This document shows positions 56,728-64,000 of a DNA stretch of 64,000 nt, in pieces. The translations under genes were made by a program, and so were the position numbers. Where the stretch lies: contig CAJPFH010000062.1 in the NCBI GenBank assembly GCA_905339165.1, positions 36,680 through 100,679 on the forward strand. The letters run 5' to 3'. Below the pieces are notes generated by a model, which was not told the DNA's origin, ran no database searches, and saw only the letters and a program-made list of their open reading frames with translations. Every line of letters begins with the position of its first letter. The stretch's first letter is position 1. Source of the stretch: Flavobacteriales bacterium (GTDB lineage Bacteria; Bacteroidota; Bacteroidia; Flavobacteriales_E; Vicingaceae).

Positions 56728-56735
56728 CAAAGTTA
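56728..56735 (-). promoter_or_regulatory. Promoter -7 element (TAACTTTG) directly before def
   Basis: A perfect TAnnTTTG match on the minus strand that ends 5 bp before the def ATG. Transcription would begin at or beside the start codon. Confidence 0.5.
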
Positions 56736-56803
56736 GGTAAAAATGTTTTTTGATTTGTATGAAAGGAAGCAAGGGGTAGGTTGTTTTTTGGAGAAGCAAA
56801 AAC

Positions 56804-57223
56804 TTATTTTTTACCTATAACCTCTAAATATTCTTGCAAAATAATTGTAGCGGAAATTTGGTCTATTAATTCTTTATTTTTTCTTTGCTTTTTACTGGCT
56901 CCACCATCAATCATTGCTTGTAAAGCCATCTTAGAAGTAAATCGCTCATCGAAACGAACTATGTTTATGTATGGAATTTCTTTCTGAAGTTTCCGAATAA
57001 AACCCACGATGTGTTTTTCTACTTCCGAGGGTGAGTTATTGGCTCTTTTGGGCTCTCCAACCACTATCGTTTCAATCTTTTCTTTTTGAGAATATTCTTT
57101 TATAAATTTTATGGCCTCGTTCGGGTGTACGGTTGTTAAGGCACTGGCAATAAGTTGCAATGTATCGGTTACAGCTATGCCTACCCGTTTTGTGCCATAA
57201 TCTATTGCCATTATTCTTTCCAT
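56804..57223 (-). CDS. ruvX: YqgF/RuvX Holliday-junction resolvase-like protein
   Basis: A 139-residue RNase H-fold protein. It starts MERIMAIDYGTKRVGIAVTD, which holds the first catalytic Asp. The segment TIVVGEPKRANNSPSEVE and the DERFTSKMA motif follow, with SKKQRKNKELIDQISATII near the end carrying the last acidic residues. The family acts in RNA 16S 5' maturation or recombination. A few more residues are possible from an upstream ATG at 57235, but the chosen start fits the family. It has its own promoter, opposite that of ribBA. Confidence 0.93.
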   Translation of the reverse strand: MERIMAIDYGTKRVGIAVTDTLQLIASALTTVHPNEAIKFIKEYSQKEKIETIVVGEPKRANNSPSEVEKHIVGFIRKLQKEIPYINIVRFDERFTSKMALQAMIDGGASKKQRKNKELIDQISATIILQEYLEVIGKK

Positions 57224-57245
57224 TTGTACACTCAATAATATTGCT

Positions 57246-57253
57246 CAAAAGTA
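57246..57253 (-). promoter_or_regulatory. Promoter -7 element (TACTTTTG) of ruvX
   Basis: A perfect TAnnTTTG match 22 bp before the ATG at 57223 on the minus strand. Confidence 0.6.
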
Positions 57254-57274
57254 CGATAAGCCGTATTAAAAAAG

Positions 57275-57282
57275 TAAATTTG
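57275..57282 (+). promoter_or_regulatory. Promoter -7 element (TAAATTTG) of ribBA
   Basis: A perfect TAnnTTTG match 24 bp before the ATG at 57307. The leader is therefore about 17 nt, too short for an FMN riboswitch. Confidence 0.6.
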
Positions 57283-57306
57283 CCTCGTTGTTATTTTACT
57301 AAATAA

Positions 57307-58518
57307 ATGGAAAGCAAGTTAAACACTATAGAAGAAGCCCTTATTGATTTAAAAGAAGGAAAAGTAATTATTGTGGTAGATGATGAAGACCGTGAAAATG
57401 AAGGTGATTTTTTAGCCGTAGCCCGTCATACTACACCCGAAATGATTAACTTCATGGCCACACATGGTCGAGGACTTATTTGTGCTCCTTTGGTTGAGGA
57501 TCGTTGTGATGAGTTGCAATTATACCCCATGGTAAGTTCCAATACTTCATTACACGAAACCGCATTCACCGTTTCGGTTGATTTAATAGGGCAGGGGTGT
57601 ACTACCGGCATTTCTGCTTCCGATAGGGCAAAAACAATATTAGCGTTGATTAATCCCGATACCAAGCCTGAAGATTTAGGTAAGCCGGGGCATATTTTTC
57701 CGCTCAGAGCCAAACGAGGAGGCGTATTAAGGCGAGCAGGGCACACCGAAGCAGCCATAGACCTTGCACGCCTTTGCGGTTATGAACCAGCCGGTGTAAT
57801 TGTAGAAATAATGAACGAAGACGGTAGTATGGCTCGTTTGCCTCAACTTTTACAAATTGCACAAAAGTTTAATCTTAAAATTATTTCTATTGCCGACCTC
57901 ATTGCTTACCGTTTAAAACACGAATCGTTGATAAAAAAAGAAGCGGAAGCTGAATTGCCCACGGTTTACGGAAATTTTGCTATAAAAGCATATACCCAAA
58001 CTACCAATGATAAAGAGCATCTTGCCCTAATAAAAGGTGCTTGGAACAAAGATGAAGCGGTATTGGTTCGTGTACACTCGTCTTGCATTACCGGAGATAT
58101 TTTTGGCTCATGCCGGTGCGATTGTGGTCCGCAATTGCACGCAGCCTTACAAATGATTGAAAAGGAAGGAAAAGGAGTATTAGTGTACATGAATCAGGAA
58201 GGAAGAGGGATTGGCCTGGTGAATAAACTGAAAGCCTATAAATTACAGGAACAAGGACGCGATACGGTAGAAGCCAATTTAGAACTGGGATTTAAAATGG
58301 ATGAAAGAGATTACGGAGTGGGAGCTCAAATATTAAGAGATTTGGGAATTTCTAAAATTAAACTCCTAACCAATAACCCTAAAAAAAGAACAGGTTTAAT
58401 TGGCTACGGATTAGAAATAGTTGAAAATATTCCGATTGAAATTTCTGCCAATCCACACAATAAAAAATACCTCGAAACCAAGCGAGATAAAATGGGGCAT
58501 AATTTAAAACTTAAATAA
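57307..58518 (+). CDS. ribBA: Bifunctional 3,4-dihydroxy-2-butanone-4-phosphate synthase / GTP cyclohydrolase II
   Basis: A 403-residue enzyme catalysing the two entry steps of riboflavin synthesis. The DHBP synthase half (1-205) has [12 protein letters not shown] and [16 protein letters not shown]. The GTP cyclohydrolase II half (206-403) has the zinc ligands Cys260, Cys271 and Cys273 in [15 protein letters not shown], then [20 protein letters not shown] and [12 protein letters not shown]. An additional Cys269 stands in this loop. Both halves appear functional. A glycerophosphodiesterase gene follows 19 bp downstream. Confidence 0.97.
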   Translation: MESKLNTIEEALIDLKEGKVIIVVDDEDRENEGDFLAVARHTTPEMINFMATHGRGLICAPLVEDRCDELQLYPMVSSNTSLHETAFTVSVDLIGQGCTTGISASDRAKTILALINPDTKPEDLGKPGHIFPLRAKRGGVLRRAGHTEAAIDLARLCGYEPAGVIVEIMNEDGSMARLPQLLQIAQKFNLKIISIADLIAYRLKHESLIKKEAEAELPTVYGNFAIKAYTQTTNDKEHLALIKGAWNKDEAVLVRVHSSCITGDIFGSCRCDCGPQLHAALQMIEKEGKGVLVYMNQEGRGIGLVNKLKAYKLQEQGRDTVEANLELGFKMDERDYGVGAQILRDLGISKIKLLTNNPKKRTGLIGYGLEIVENIPIEISANPHNKKYLETKRDKMGHNLKLK

Positions 58519-58537
58519 TTTTTCAGCTACTTATTTT

Positions 58538-59290
58538 ATGCGAAAACCCTTACTTATAGGACATAGAGGAGCCGCAGGATTGGCTCCCGAAAATACTCTT
58601 GTTTCTATTAAAAAGGCAATGGAACTTCGGGTAAACCGCATTGAAATAGATGTACATCTTACAAAAGACAAGGTACCCGTGGTGATACACGATAGCACAT
58701 TAAGTAGAACTACCAACGGAAGTGGTTTTATTAAACGTAAAACATTTGAGGAGCTGCAAAAACTAAGTGCCGGTGTAAAATTTTCTAGCGAGTTCAGCGA
58801 AGAAAAAATCCCTTCACTGCAACAAGTGCTTGAATGTATTAACGGAAAAGTAGAGTTACAAATAGAAGTTAAACATGGTAGTAAACGCTATCCGGGAATA
58901 GAGAAAGCGGTGCTCGATTTAATAAATCGCTTCAACGGAAAAAAATGGTGTTTTATAAATTCCTTTGATACTCGCGTTCTTAAAGAATTCTATTCTTTAG
59001 ATAGTGCATGCATTTTACACAAACTTTTTGTGCTTAGAATACCGGTGGTAAATGCACACATAGACCGTACTCTTAGCTCAGGTACGCTTAATCGCTACCA
59101 TTATGTGAGTGAATTTGGTGTAAACTATAAATACGTTACCCCCAGTCTAATAGAAGATATTCACAGTATGGGAAAGAGAATTAATGTGTGGACACCCAAT
59201 GATACAGATAGCTTTAAACGGCTAGCAGAGATGGGCGTTGACGGAATAATAACCGACCGCCCCGATGTTTTTAACTCTCTGTTTTCTTAG
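58538..59290 (+). CDS. Glycerophosphodiester phosphodiesterase
   Basis: A 250-residue cytoplasmic enzyme that splits glycerophosphodiesters to glycerol-3-phosphate and an alcohol. Family motifs are GHRGAAGLAPENTL at residues 8-21, RIEIDVHLTKD with the metal-binding Glu/Asp, VIHDSTLSRTTNGSG, and NVWTPNDTD and MGVDGIITDRPD near the end. No signal peptide is seen. It lies 19 bp after ribBA, probably cotranscribed. Its stop overlaps the convergent glycosyltransferase gene by 4 bp. Confidence 0.95.
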   Translation: MRKPLLIGHRGAAGLAPENTLVSIKKAMELRVNRIEIDVHLTKDKVPVVIHDSTLSRTTNGSGFIKRKTFEELQKLSAGVKFSSEFSEEKIPSLQQVLECINGKVELQIEVKHGSKRYPGIEKAVLDLINRFNGKKWCFINSFDTRVLKEFYSLDSACILHKLFVLRIPVVNAHIDRTLSSGTLNRYHYVSEFGVNYKYVTPSLIEDIHSMGKRINVWTPNDTDSFKRLAEMGVDGIITDRPDVFNSLFS

Positions 59291-60513
59291 CCTCGATCTA
59301 AATTTCTGTAAATACATAACAACTCGGGAATTATTTTGCTTTCTGTTAAAACGCCTTTGCTCATAAGTAATTCTTTTGATGCCGTGCTTATCGGAACATC
59401 AGTAAAGAAAGATTCGCGTGCAAAATGCAGAAATTTTAATACCTTAAAAGCATCAAACCAAAGATAAAATCGTTTTAAAAAGAGTTCTTGCGAACCCGAA
59501 TTTTTTTCGAATTCATAGAGTTTATTTTGCCACTCGTTTTCCGGTATAAATTTTTGAACACTTATTGGCAATGTAGAAAAAGAAAAACAAGAGTCATTTA
59601 CTTGTTTAAAGAAAAATTTTAAATCAGAAAAAGAAAGAAGGTTATAAGTAGTTAGCTCATTTGGTTGCAATAATTGTCTGCCAATGGTTTTTCCGGTGCC
59701 AAATGGAACCCTGTGTGAGGGGCGGGGAGAAGGGTATACGCAAGTAGTATTTATTTCGCCAAAATTTCCGAGCGGAATATGTTTGTGTAAAAAATAAAAA
59801 TCTTCTCCTGCTTTTCTTTTGTTCATTCCGCCTTGTTGCATGTAAGCTTCTGCACGCACAGCCATGCACGAACCAATAGTGTGAAAAGCAAATGGAAATC
59901 CAGCCCACTTTAGTGCTTGTTTGTAATACCGTAAATGCAATTCATAGGCTGCAATAACTTTATATATTCGATTTTCAAAGTCGGTGCCATTCAACGGATG
60001 TTCGAAGTATAACGAGGCCGCATGGCACTTGGGTTGTTCTTTAAAATATTGATAAACTTCTAAGAAGTAATTTTTCTCACAGGTGCAATCGGCATCTAGG
60101 CAAACAATTAATCCGCTTAAATTATTCACTAAAGTAAATCGGTAAGCTGCCTCGTCCATTCCTATTTTACGGGCTAAGCCTACTCCGGCATGTTTTTGTG
60201 GAAGCTTGCAATTTTCTATGAAATAAAAACGAAGATGTGAATTTGAATATTTTTCCGAAAACTCTTTTGCAACAGAAAGCGATTTTTTGTTTTGTTCTAA
60301 TACTTCTTTTGTTGCATTTGCCGGAGCGTTTATTACCACCAACACTTCTACAGCTACAGGAGGTAAAGTGCAAGATAGTAAACTAAATAATGTATTTTCT
60401 AAATGAGGTTCATCGTAGCAGGGAATTACCACAACGATTCCAATATTTTTAGTTGGGGTATCCGAAATAACCGGAGGCAAAAAGCCAAATCGCTTAAAAT
60501 AGTTTTCGAACAA
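59287..60513 (-). CDS. Glycosyltransferase family 2 protein
   Basis: A 408-residue protein with a GT-A fold. The start NIGIVVVIPCYDEPHLENTL contains the nucleotide-binding strand, and IVCLDADCTCEKNY carries the metal-binding DxD-like site. Conserved downstream segments are RKAGEDFYFLHKHIP and HRVPFGTGKTIG. No membrane segment is evident, so it acts at the cytoplasmic face or in the cytosol. The sugar and acceptor are not known. It begins 10 bp after pdxH and is probably in the same transcript. Confidence 0.9.
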   Translation of the reverse strand: MFENYFKRFGFLPPVISDTPTKNIGIVVVIPCYDEPHLENTLFSLLSCTLPPVAVEVLVVINAPANATKEVLEQNKKSLSVAKEFSEKYSNSHLRFYFIENCKLPQKHAGVGLARKIGMDEAAYRFTLVNNLSGLIVCLDADCTCEKNYFLEVYQYFKEQPKCHAASLYFEHPLNGTDFENRIYKVIAAYELHLRYYKQALKWAGFPFAFHTIGSCMAVRAEAYMQQGGMNKRKAGEDFYFLHKHIPLGNFGEINTTCVYPSPRPSHRVPFGTGKTIGRQLLQPNELTTYNLLSFSDLKFFFKQVNDSCFSFSTLPISVQKFIPENEWQNKLYEFEKNSGSQELFLKRFYLWFDAFKVLKFLHFARESFFTDVPISTASKELLMSKGVLTESKIIPELLCIYRNLDRG

Positions 60514-60523
60514 TGAAATAAAA

Positions 60524-61174
60524 TCAAGGATTTAAACGATAAATCTCCCACTGGGAGTGTTTTTTTTCGTACACAATACGATCGTGTAAACGGTTAGACC
60601 GTCCCTGCCAAAACTCAAAATATTCGGGCTTTATAATGTATCCGCCCCAGTGCGGAGGTCGTGGCACTTCTTTGCCCTGAAACTGTAGGGTGTATTCTTG
60701 CAGTTTTTTTTCTAATTCTTCTCTCGATTTTATTTTCTCGCTTTGTTGCGATGCCCATGCTCCTATTTGACTTTCTCTAGGGCGTGATGCGAAATACGCA
60801 TCTGAAATTTCTTCAGCCACTTTTTCTGCCTTGCCCTCAATACGTATTTGTCGCTCTACCTCTTCCCACAAAAACAAAACAGAACACTCAATATTTTCGG
60901 TAAGTTCTTTTCCTTTTCGGCTGTTAAAATTGGTATAAAAGATAATTCCATTTTCGTTAAAATCTCTGATATAAACCGTACGAATCGATGGTTTTCCATT
61001 GCTGTTTGCCGTTGCAATTACCATTGCGTGCGGATCTAAAATTTGTGCATCAACAGCCTCTTCCATCCATTGGACAAATTGTTTTAGTGGCATTTTCTCT
61101 ACCGAACTTTCGCTTAGTTCGTGTTGCATAAAATCTCTTCTGATGGAGTTTATGTAATTACGTAGTTCTTCCAT
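60524..61174 (-). CDS. pdxH: Pyridoxamine 5'-phosphate oxidase
   Basis: A 216-residue FMN enzyme making pyridoxal 5'-phosphate, the active vitamin B6. The FMN and substrate segments are ATANSNGKPSIRTVYIRDF, FYTNFNSRKGKEL, VERQIRIEGKAEKV, FASRPRESQIGAWAS and PHWGGYIIKPEYFEFWQG, ending in the usual YRLNP. A longer frame extends to 61390, but a perfect promoter element at 61197-61204 lies inside it and the ATG at 61174 gives normal length. A glycosyltransferase gene follows 10 bp downstream. Confidence 0.96.
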   Translation of the reverse strand: MEELRNYINSIRRDFMQHELSESSVEKMPLKQFVQWMEEAVDAQILDPHAMVIATANSNGKPSIRTVYIRDFNENGIIFYTNFNSRKGKELTENIECSVLFLWEEVERQIRIEGKAEKVAEEISDAYFASRPRESQIGAWASQQSEKIKSREELEKKLQEYTLQFQGKEVPRPPHWGGYIIKPEYFEFWQGRSNRLHDRIVYEKKHSQWEIYRLNP

Positions 61175-61196
61175 ACGTTGAGTGTTATTAACGAAA

Positions 61197-61204
61197 CAAA
61201 GGTA
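61197..61204 (-). promoter_or_regulatory. Promoter -7 element (TACCTTTG) of pdxH
   Basis: A perfect TAnnTTTG match on the minus strand, 22 bp before the ATG at 61174. It decides the start. Confidence 0.6.
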
Positions 61205-61239
61205 AGTGTTCCGTAATGATTTATGAATGAAAAAAAAGT

Positions 61240-61247
61240 TAACTTTG
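61240..61247 (+). promoter_or_regulatory. Promoter -7 element (TAACTTTG) of yqgE
   Basis: A perfect TAnnTTTG match ending 9 bp before the ATG at 61257. It lies downstream of an alternative ATG at 61227, which is therefore rejected. Confidence 0.55.
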
Positions 61248-61256
61248 GAAGAGTGT

Positions 61257-61847
61257 ATGCAAAACCCCTTAGAAATACGATTTTCGAAGCTAAATAAACT
61301 GGAACCGGAAAAAGGCAGGCTGCTTATTTCAGATCCATACTTGCCCGACCCCAGCTTTAGAAGGGCGGTGGTACTTCTTTGCGAGCACAATCAAAAGGGT
61401 TCGTTTGGATTAATTCTAAACAAACCTCTGGGTATTTCAATAAACGATACCTTAATAGACTTTCCGGTTTTTAATGCAGAAGTATATATGGGAGGACCCG
61501 TAGAACCCGATAAGTTATTTTTTATACATACCTTAGGAAACGTATTGCCAGAATCCATTCAGATTACTCATAATTTGTACTGGTCGGGGAATTTCGATGC
61601 ACTTAAAAATCTTATAAAAAAAGGAGAAGTAACGCAAAACAACATTCGTTTTTTTATTGGATACTCAGGTTGGGATAAAGGGCAATTAGAAGAAGAACTG
61701 AAAGGCGACTCCTGGATAATATCCAATACCGATGTTTCTGCCATTTTTGAATTTAAAGGAACTTTGCTTTGGCATAATATATTGAAAAAAATGGGTGGGC
61801 AATTTGCTGTACTAGCTAATTTTCCTGAAGATCCTACAATGAATTAA
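61257..61847 (+). CDS. yqgE: YqgE/AlgH family protein
   Basis: A 196-residue cytoplasmic protein of the YqgE/AlgH family. Segments are GRLLISDPYLPDPSFRRAVV, HNQKGSFGLILNKPLG, YMGGPVEPDKLFFIHTLG, FFIGYSGWDKGQLEEELK and a C-terminal FAVLANFPEDP. AlgH has been tied to alginate gene control in Pseudomonas, but the molecular role is still open. The promoter sets the start at 61257. It is divergent from pdxH. A decayed gene remnant begins within 15 bp of the stop. Confidence 0.94.
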   Translation: MQNPLEIRFSKLNKLEPEKGRLLISDPYLPDPSFRRAVVLLCEHNQKGSFGLILNKPLGISINDTLIDFPVFNAEVYMGGPVEPDKLFFIHTLGNVLPESIQITHNLYWSGNFDALKNLIKKGEVTQNNIRFFIGYSGWDKGQLEEELKGDSWIISNTDVSAIFEFKGTLLWHNILKKMGGQFAVLANFPEDPTMN

Positions 61848-61861
61848 AACTGTACTTGTAT

Positions 61862-62100
61862 TTACAAACCCAACAAGCAGGCAGCCGTATGCTGTTTTAA
61901 TACCAACGAGCCATTAGAATTACCCTTACCGCAAGCGGAGAAGTAATGATGAATAGCTTGGCTTGTGCCGATTGCCTCGTTATGACCAAACAAAACGGAG
62001 AACTTTATACCGATAATCAAACCATAAAAAACTTAGAAGAAAGAATAAAAATACTGGAGCATAAACTAGCTCAGTTGGAAATCCTTTTAGTGGAAAAATA
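61862..62100 (+). pseudogene. 3' remnant of a tail-fibre/S74-like surface protein gene
   Basis: The stretch reads as the end of a protein in three alternating frames. LQTQQAGSRMLF appears in frame one, NTNEP one base on, IRITLTASGEVMMNS back in the first frame, and RIKILEHKLAQLEILLVEK in a further frame. At least three single-base indels are needed (near 61895-61898, 61911 and 62041), and no start or N-terminal part exists. The coiled-coil C-terminus is typical for repeat-rich Bacteroidota proteins. The first 34 nt (61861-61894) match 63967-64000 at 32 positions, so it derives from a relative of the gene at 63590. Confidence 0.7.
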
Positions 62101-62122
62101 AGTATATTAGCTATAAAAAACA

Positions 62123-63585
62123 ATGAATTTACTATTAAAATTTTTACTATTAGCATTATGTTACTCTCTTCCCTTCGGGAAGGGTTGGGGATTGGCTTCT
62201 TTTGCCCAAAACCCTGAAGTCAAGCGTACTTATCATTGGTACTTTGGAGAGAAAGCAGGACTCGATTTTAGTAATAACAATGTCGTAAAAGATGTGTCTT
62301 CGCAAATGAATACTGTTGAAGGGTGTGCAACAATTAGTGACACTTGTGGTAATTTACTTTTTTATTCTAATGGTGATACAGTTTGGAACTATAATCACCA
62401 AATTGTTTTAAATGGAACAGGTTTAATGGGATGTTTTAGTAGTTCACAAGCCGTAGCTATTGTCCCCCAACCATTAAACGATAGTTTGTTTTATATTTTT
62501 ACAACAGACTGTATTGAAAACAATGGTGTAAATGGATTAAGATATTCCGTGATAAATATAAACGGAAACAGTGGTAATGGTGAAATTATTTTAAAAAACC
62601 AATTACTCTACCAACCTTGTAGCGAAAAAATGGCAGTTACCCATCATTCAAACGAAATCGATTATTGGATAGTATCTCACGAACTTAATTCTTCTCGTTT
62701 TTTTCATATCAATTATCATCTACTGGAATTTCACCTCCTGTGATAAGCGTTGAAGGAGTAAACATTGGAGTATATGGGTGGGGTGAATTAAAAATTTCAC
62801 CAAATGGGGTCAAAATAGCGACACATTATAATTTAATATCTGATATTGACACACTTGAATTATACGATTTTAATAATACAAATGGGATTATAAGTAACGC
62901 CATTAGTTTACCTATGGATACGTTGGACGAAGCTTTTGGATTATCTTTTTCTCCCAATAATAATGTACTTTATATTGCCACCTTGAATGCGAATGGAGAT
63001 TTACTAACCCAACTTTGGCAGTTTGATGTATCGAGTAATAACCAAACGATTATTCAAAATTCAAGAATTGAGATATTCAATTCAATGAATCATTGGCTAT
63101 ATGGTATGCAATTGGGGGCAGATGGCAGGATATACGTAGCTAAGGAAGGCACTCAATTTGCAGATTCTATAGGAGTAATTAATTTTCCTAATCAATTGGG
63201 TAGTGCTTGTAGTTTTTCTTTAAATGAATATGATTTTAGTGGTTACAAATTATCTGTAGGATTACCCAATTTTCCAAATTCCTATTTTAATAATACCAGT
63301 TGGCTACCTAACTGTTCAGTTGATATTTCTGAATTAAACACACTCGCTAAACTTATAATGTATCCTATCCCGTCAAATAATTATTTAATAATAGAATCAG
63401 AATCTTATATGGATTTTTCAAACATAAAAATCACTGATATACAAGGAAAAAATATTCCTGTAAAAATATTTTCTCAAAACCAAAACTCCATAGTGTTAGA
63501 TATTACAAATCTTAGCAATAGTTTATATTTTTTAATTATTAATAATCAAAACCTTTCTTTCACTCACAAATTTTTAAAGCTCTGA
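62123..63585 (+). pseudogene. T9SS type A surface protein, frameshifted in a T7 run
   Basis: Two adjacent frames form one gene. The first part (62123-62743, 206 codons) has a signal peptide and a beta-propeller start (WYFGEKAGLDFSNNNVV, EGCATISDTCGNLLFYSNGD). It diverges after SHELNSSRFF, at the seven T bases 62698-62704. One more T would continue the frame directly as SYQLSSTGISPPVISVEG into the second part (62740-63585). That part continues the propeller (GLSFSPNNNVLYIATLN) and ends with a type A sorting domain (KLIMYPIPSNNYLIIES ... FTHKFLKL). This could be a sequencing error or a slippery tract. The signal peptide also contains a GC-rich palindrome. Confidence 0.82.
62164..62195 (+). repeat. 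GC-rich palindromic element inside a signal peptide
   Basis: CTTCCC-TTC-GGGAAG at 62168-62182 forms a 6-bp stem and is followed by GGGTTGGGG. It is read in frame as SLPFGKGWGLA within the signal peptide. Its composition is unlike the surrounding AT-rich DNA. It resembles the interspersed palindromes that recur in many Bacteroidota genomes. Confidence 0.5.
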
Positions 63586-63589
63586 AATC

Positions 63590-64000
63590 ATGAAAAAATT
63601 AATTTTTTATTTTACTGCAACTTACTTAATAATACTAACTTGCTTTTCTTCTACTTATGGGCAATGGAATGTAAACGGAGGAGTTACAAGCAGATTTACT
63701 GAAACAGATGATTTTCCTGCTTTATTTAATATTAGAAGTGTTGGTATTGGCAATTTTACTAGTAATGGTGCTTTCACAAATGCTTTTTTACATGTGAATT
63801 CAAATTATTTATTACTACCCTCAAATGGAACTATAACCTCATTAGGCGAAGTATTTCGCACCACAGGTCCGGCAGCCAATGTAAATGCATGGCGTATGTT
63901 TACTGGTGCAGGCAATGGTACAGAAAGGTTTTCGATAACCGTTCCAGCCAACAGCAATAATACCGTTTTACAAACCCAACAAGCAAACAGCCGTATGCTG
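63590..64000 (+). CDS. Partial secreted protein, tail-fibre/S74-like, cut by the window edge
   Basis: The first 137 codons of a gene that continues beyond the window. The signal peptide (MKKLIFYFTATYLIILTC) ends near STYGQWNVNGG. The mature part is Asn- and Thr-rich with segments such as FNIRSVGIGNFTSNG, LLLPSNGTITSLGEVFRTTG and NAWRMFTGAGNGTERFSIT, as in repeat-rich Bacteroidota proteins that often end in an S74 chaperone. It starts 4 bp after the upstream gene. Its visible end contains the 34-nt sequence also found in the remnant at 61861. The C-terminal domain cannot be seen, so the family call is provisional. Confidence 0.75.
   Translation, partial: MKKLIFYFTATYLIILTCFSSTYGQWNVNGGVTSRFTETDDFPALFNIRSVGIGNFTSNGAFTNAFLHVNSNYLLLPSNGTITSLGEVFRTTGPAANVNAWRMFTGAGNGTERFSITVPANSNNTVLQTQQANSRML

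Noticed and set aside
57241..57306. FMN riboswitch before ribBA
   Set aside because: The promoter leaves a leader of about 17 nt, with no conserved RFN segments.
61175..61390. N-terminal extension of pdxH
   Set aside because: It contains the pdxH and yqgE promoters and overlaps the yqgE coding start; normal length is reached from 61174.
1..64000. tRNA, rRNA, CRISPR array, prophage or defence island
   Set aside because: Reading the intergenic regions showed no cloverleaf, spaced repeats, integrase or defence gene; a tRNA scan was not possible.

Overview
The window looks like a piece of a Bacteroidota chromosome, related to Flavobacteriales or Sphingobacteria-like lineages; I cannot place it more exactly. 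The signs are low-GC DNA, standard stop codons, many PorP/SprF and T9SS-sorted secreted proteins (two gliding-motility type B C-termini and three type A C-termini), bacillithiol synthesis (bshA), an S46 dipeptidyl peptidase, and many upstream matches to the Bacteroidota -7 promoter element TAnnTTTG. No tRNA, rRNA, CRISPR array, prophage or complete insertion sequence was seen. Most of the window is ordinary core and envelope gene content.

Layout. 1-4240 (minus strand): an ECF sigma factor with a probable membrane anti-sigma-like partner, dapF, a DEAD-box helicase and a C1 peptidase. 4391-7206: a TonB receptor with a His-rich DUF4625 lipoprotein. 7217-9645: an unknown secreted protein, a 2[4Fe-4S] ferredoxin and a divergent LuxC-type acyl-CoA reductase. 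9751-13078: a PKD/gliding-type secreted protein and its PorP/SprF partner. 13075-15725: a beta-helix lipoprotein, mnmD and an EVE protein. 15826-21536: a DPP11-like peptidase, two YwqK/MORN-like proteins and a DASS transporter. 21657-27229: a ZU5/OmpA-like protein, then an operon TPR - phosphosulfolactate synthase - rhodanese - DUF368/PopT - aroE. 27308-35947: a type B T9SS protein, bshA and two type A T9SS proteins, one of them frameshifted. 36611-39463: uvrA.

39711-44745 holds a cluster of four envelope genes built from shared modules (beta-barrel, thrombospondin type 3 calcium repeats, SPOR domains, and a duplicated unknown module), closed by a strong terminator. It is followed by a giant alpha-2-macroglobulin lipoprotein (44881-50523) that keeps its thioester motif. 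50600-61847 carries a lipoprotein, a universal stress protein, a NagZ-type glycosidase fused to a serine hydrolase, def, ruvX, ribBA, a glycerophosphodiesterase, a GT2 enzyme, pdxH and yqgE. The last 2 kb is the only visibly unstable part: a decayed 3' gene remnant, a frameshifted T9SS gene with a palindromic GC-rich element in its signal peptide, and the start of a gene that contains a near-copy of the remnant.

Gene ends are very tightly packed: seven of eight convergent pairs end within 10 bp of each other or overlap. Several start codons were chosen from promoter position, which excludes longer upstream extensions. The best candidates for undescribed biology are the SPOR/TSP3 envelope cluster, the TonB-DUF4625 pair, and the phosphosulfolactate synthase that lacks nearby coenzyme M genes.
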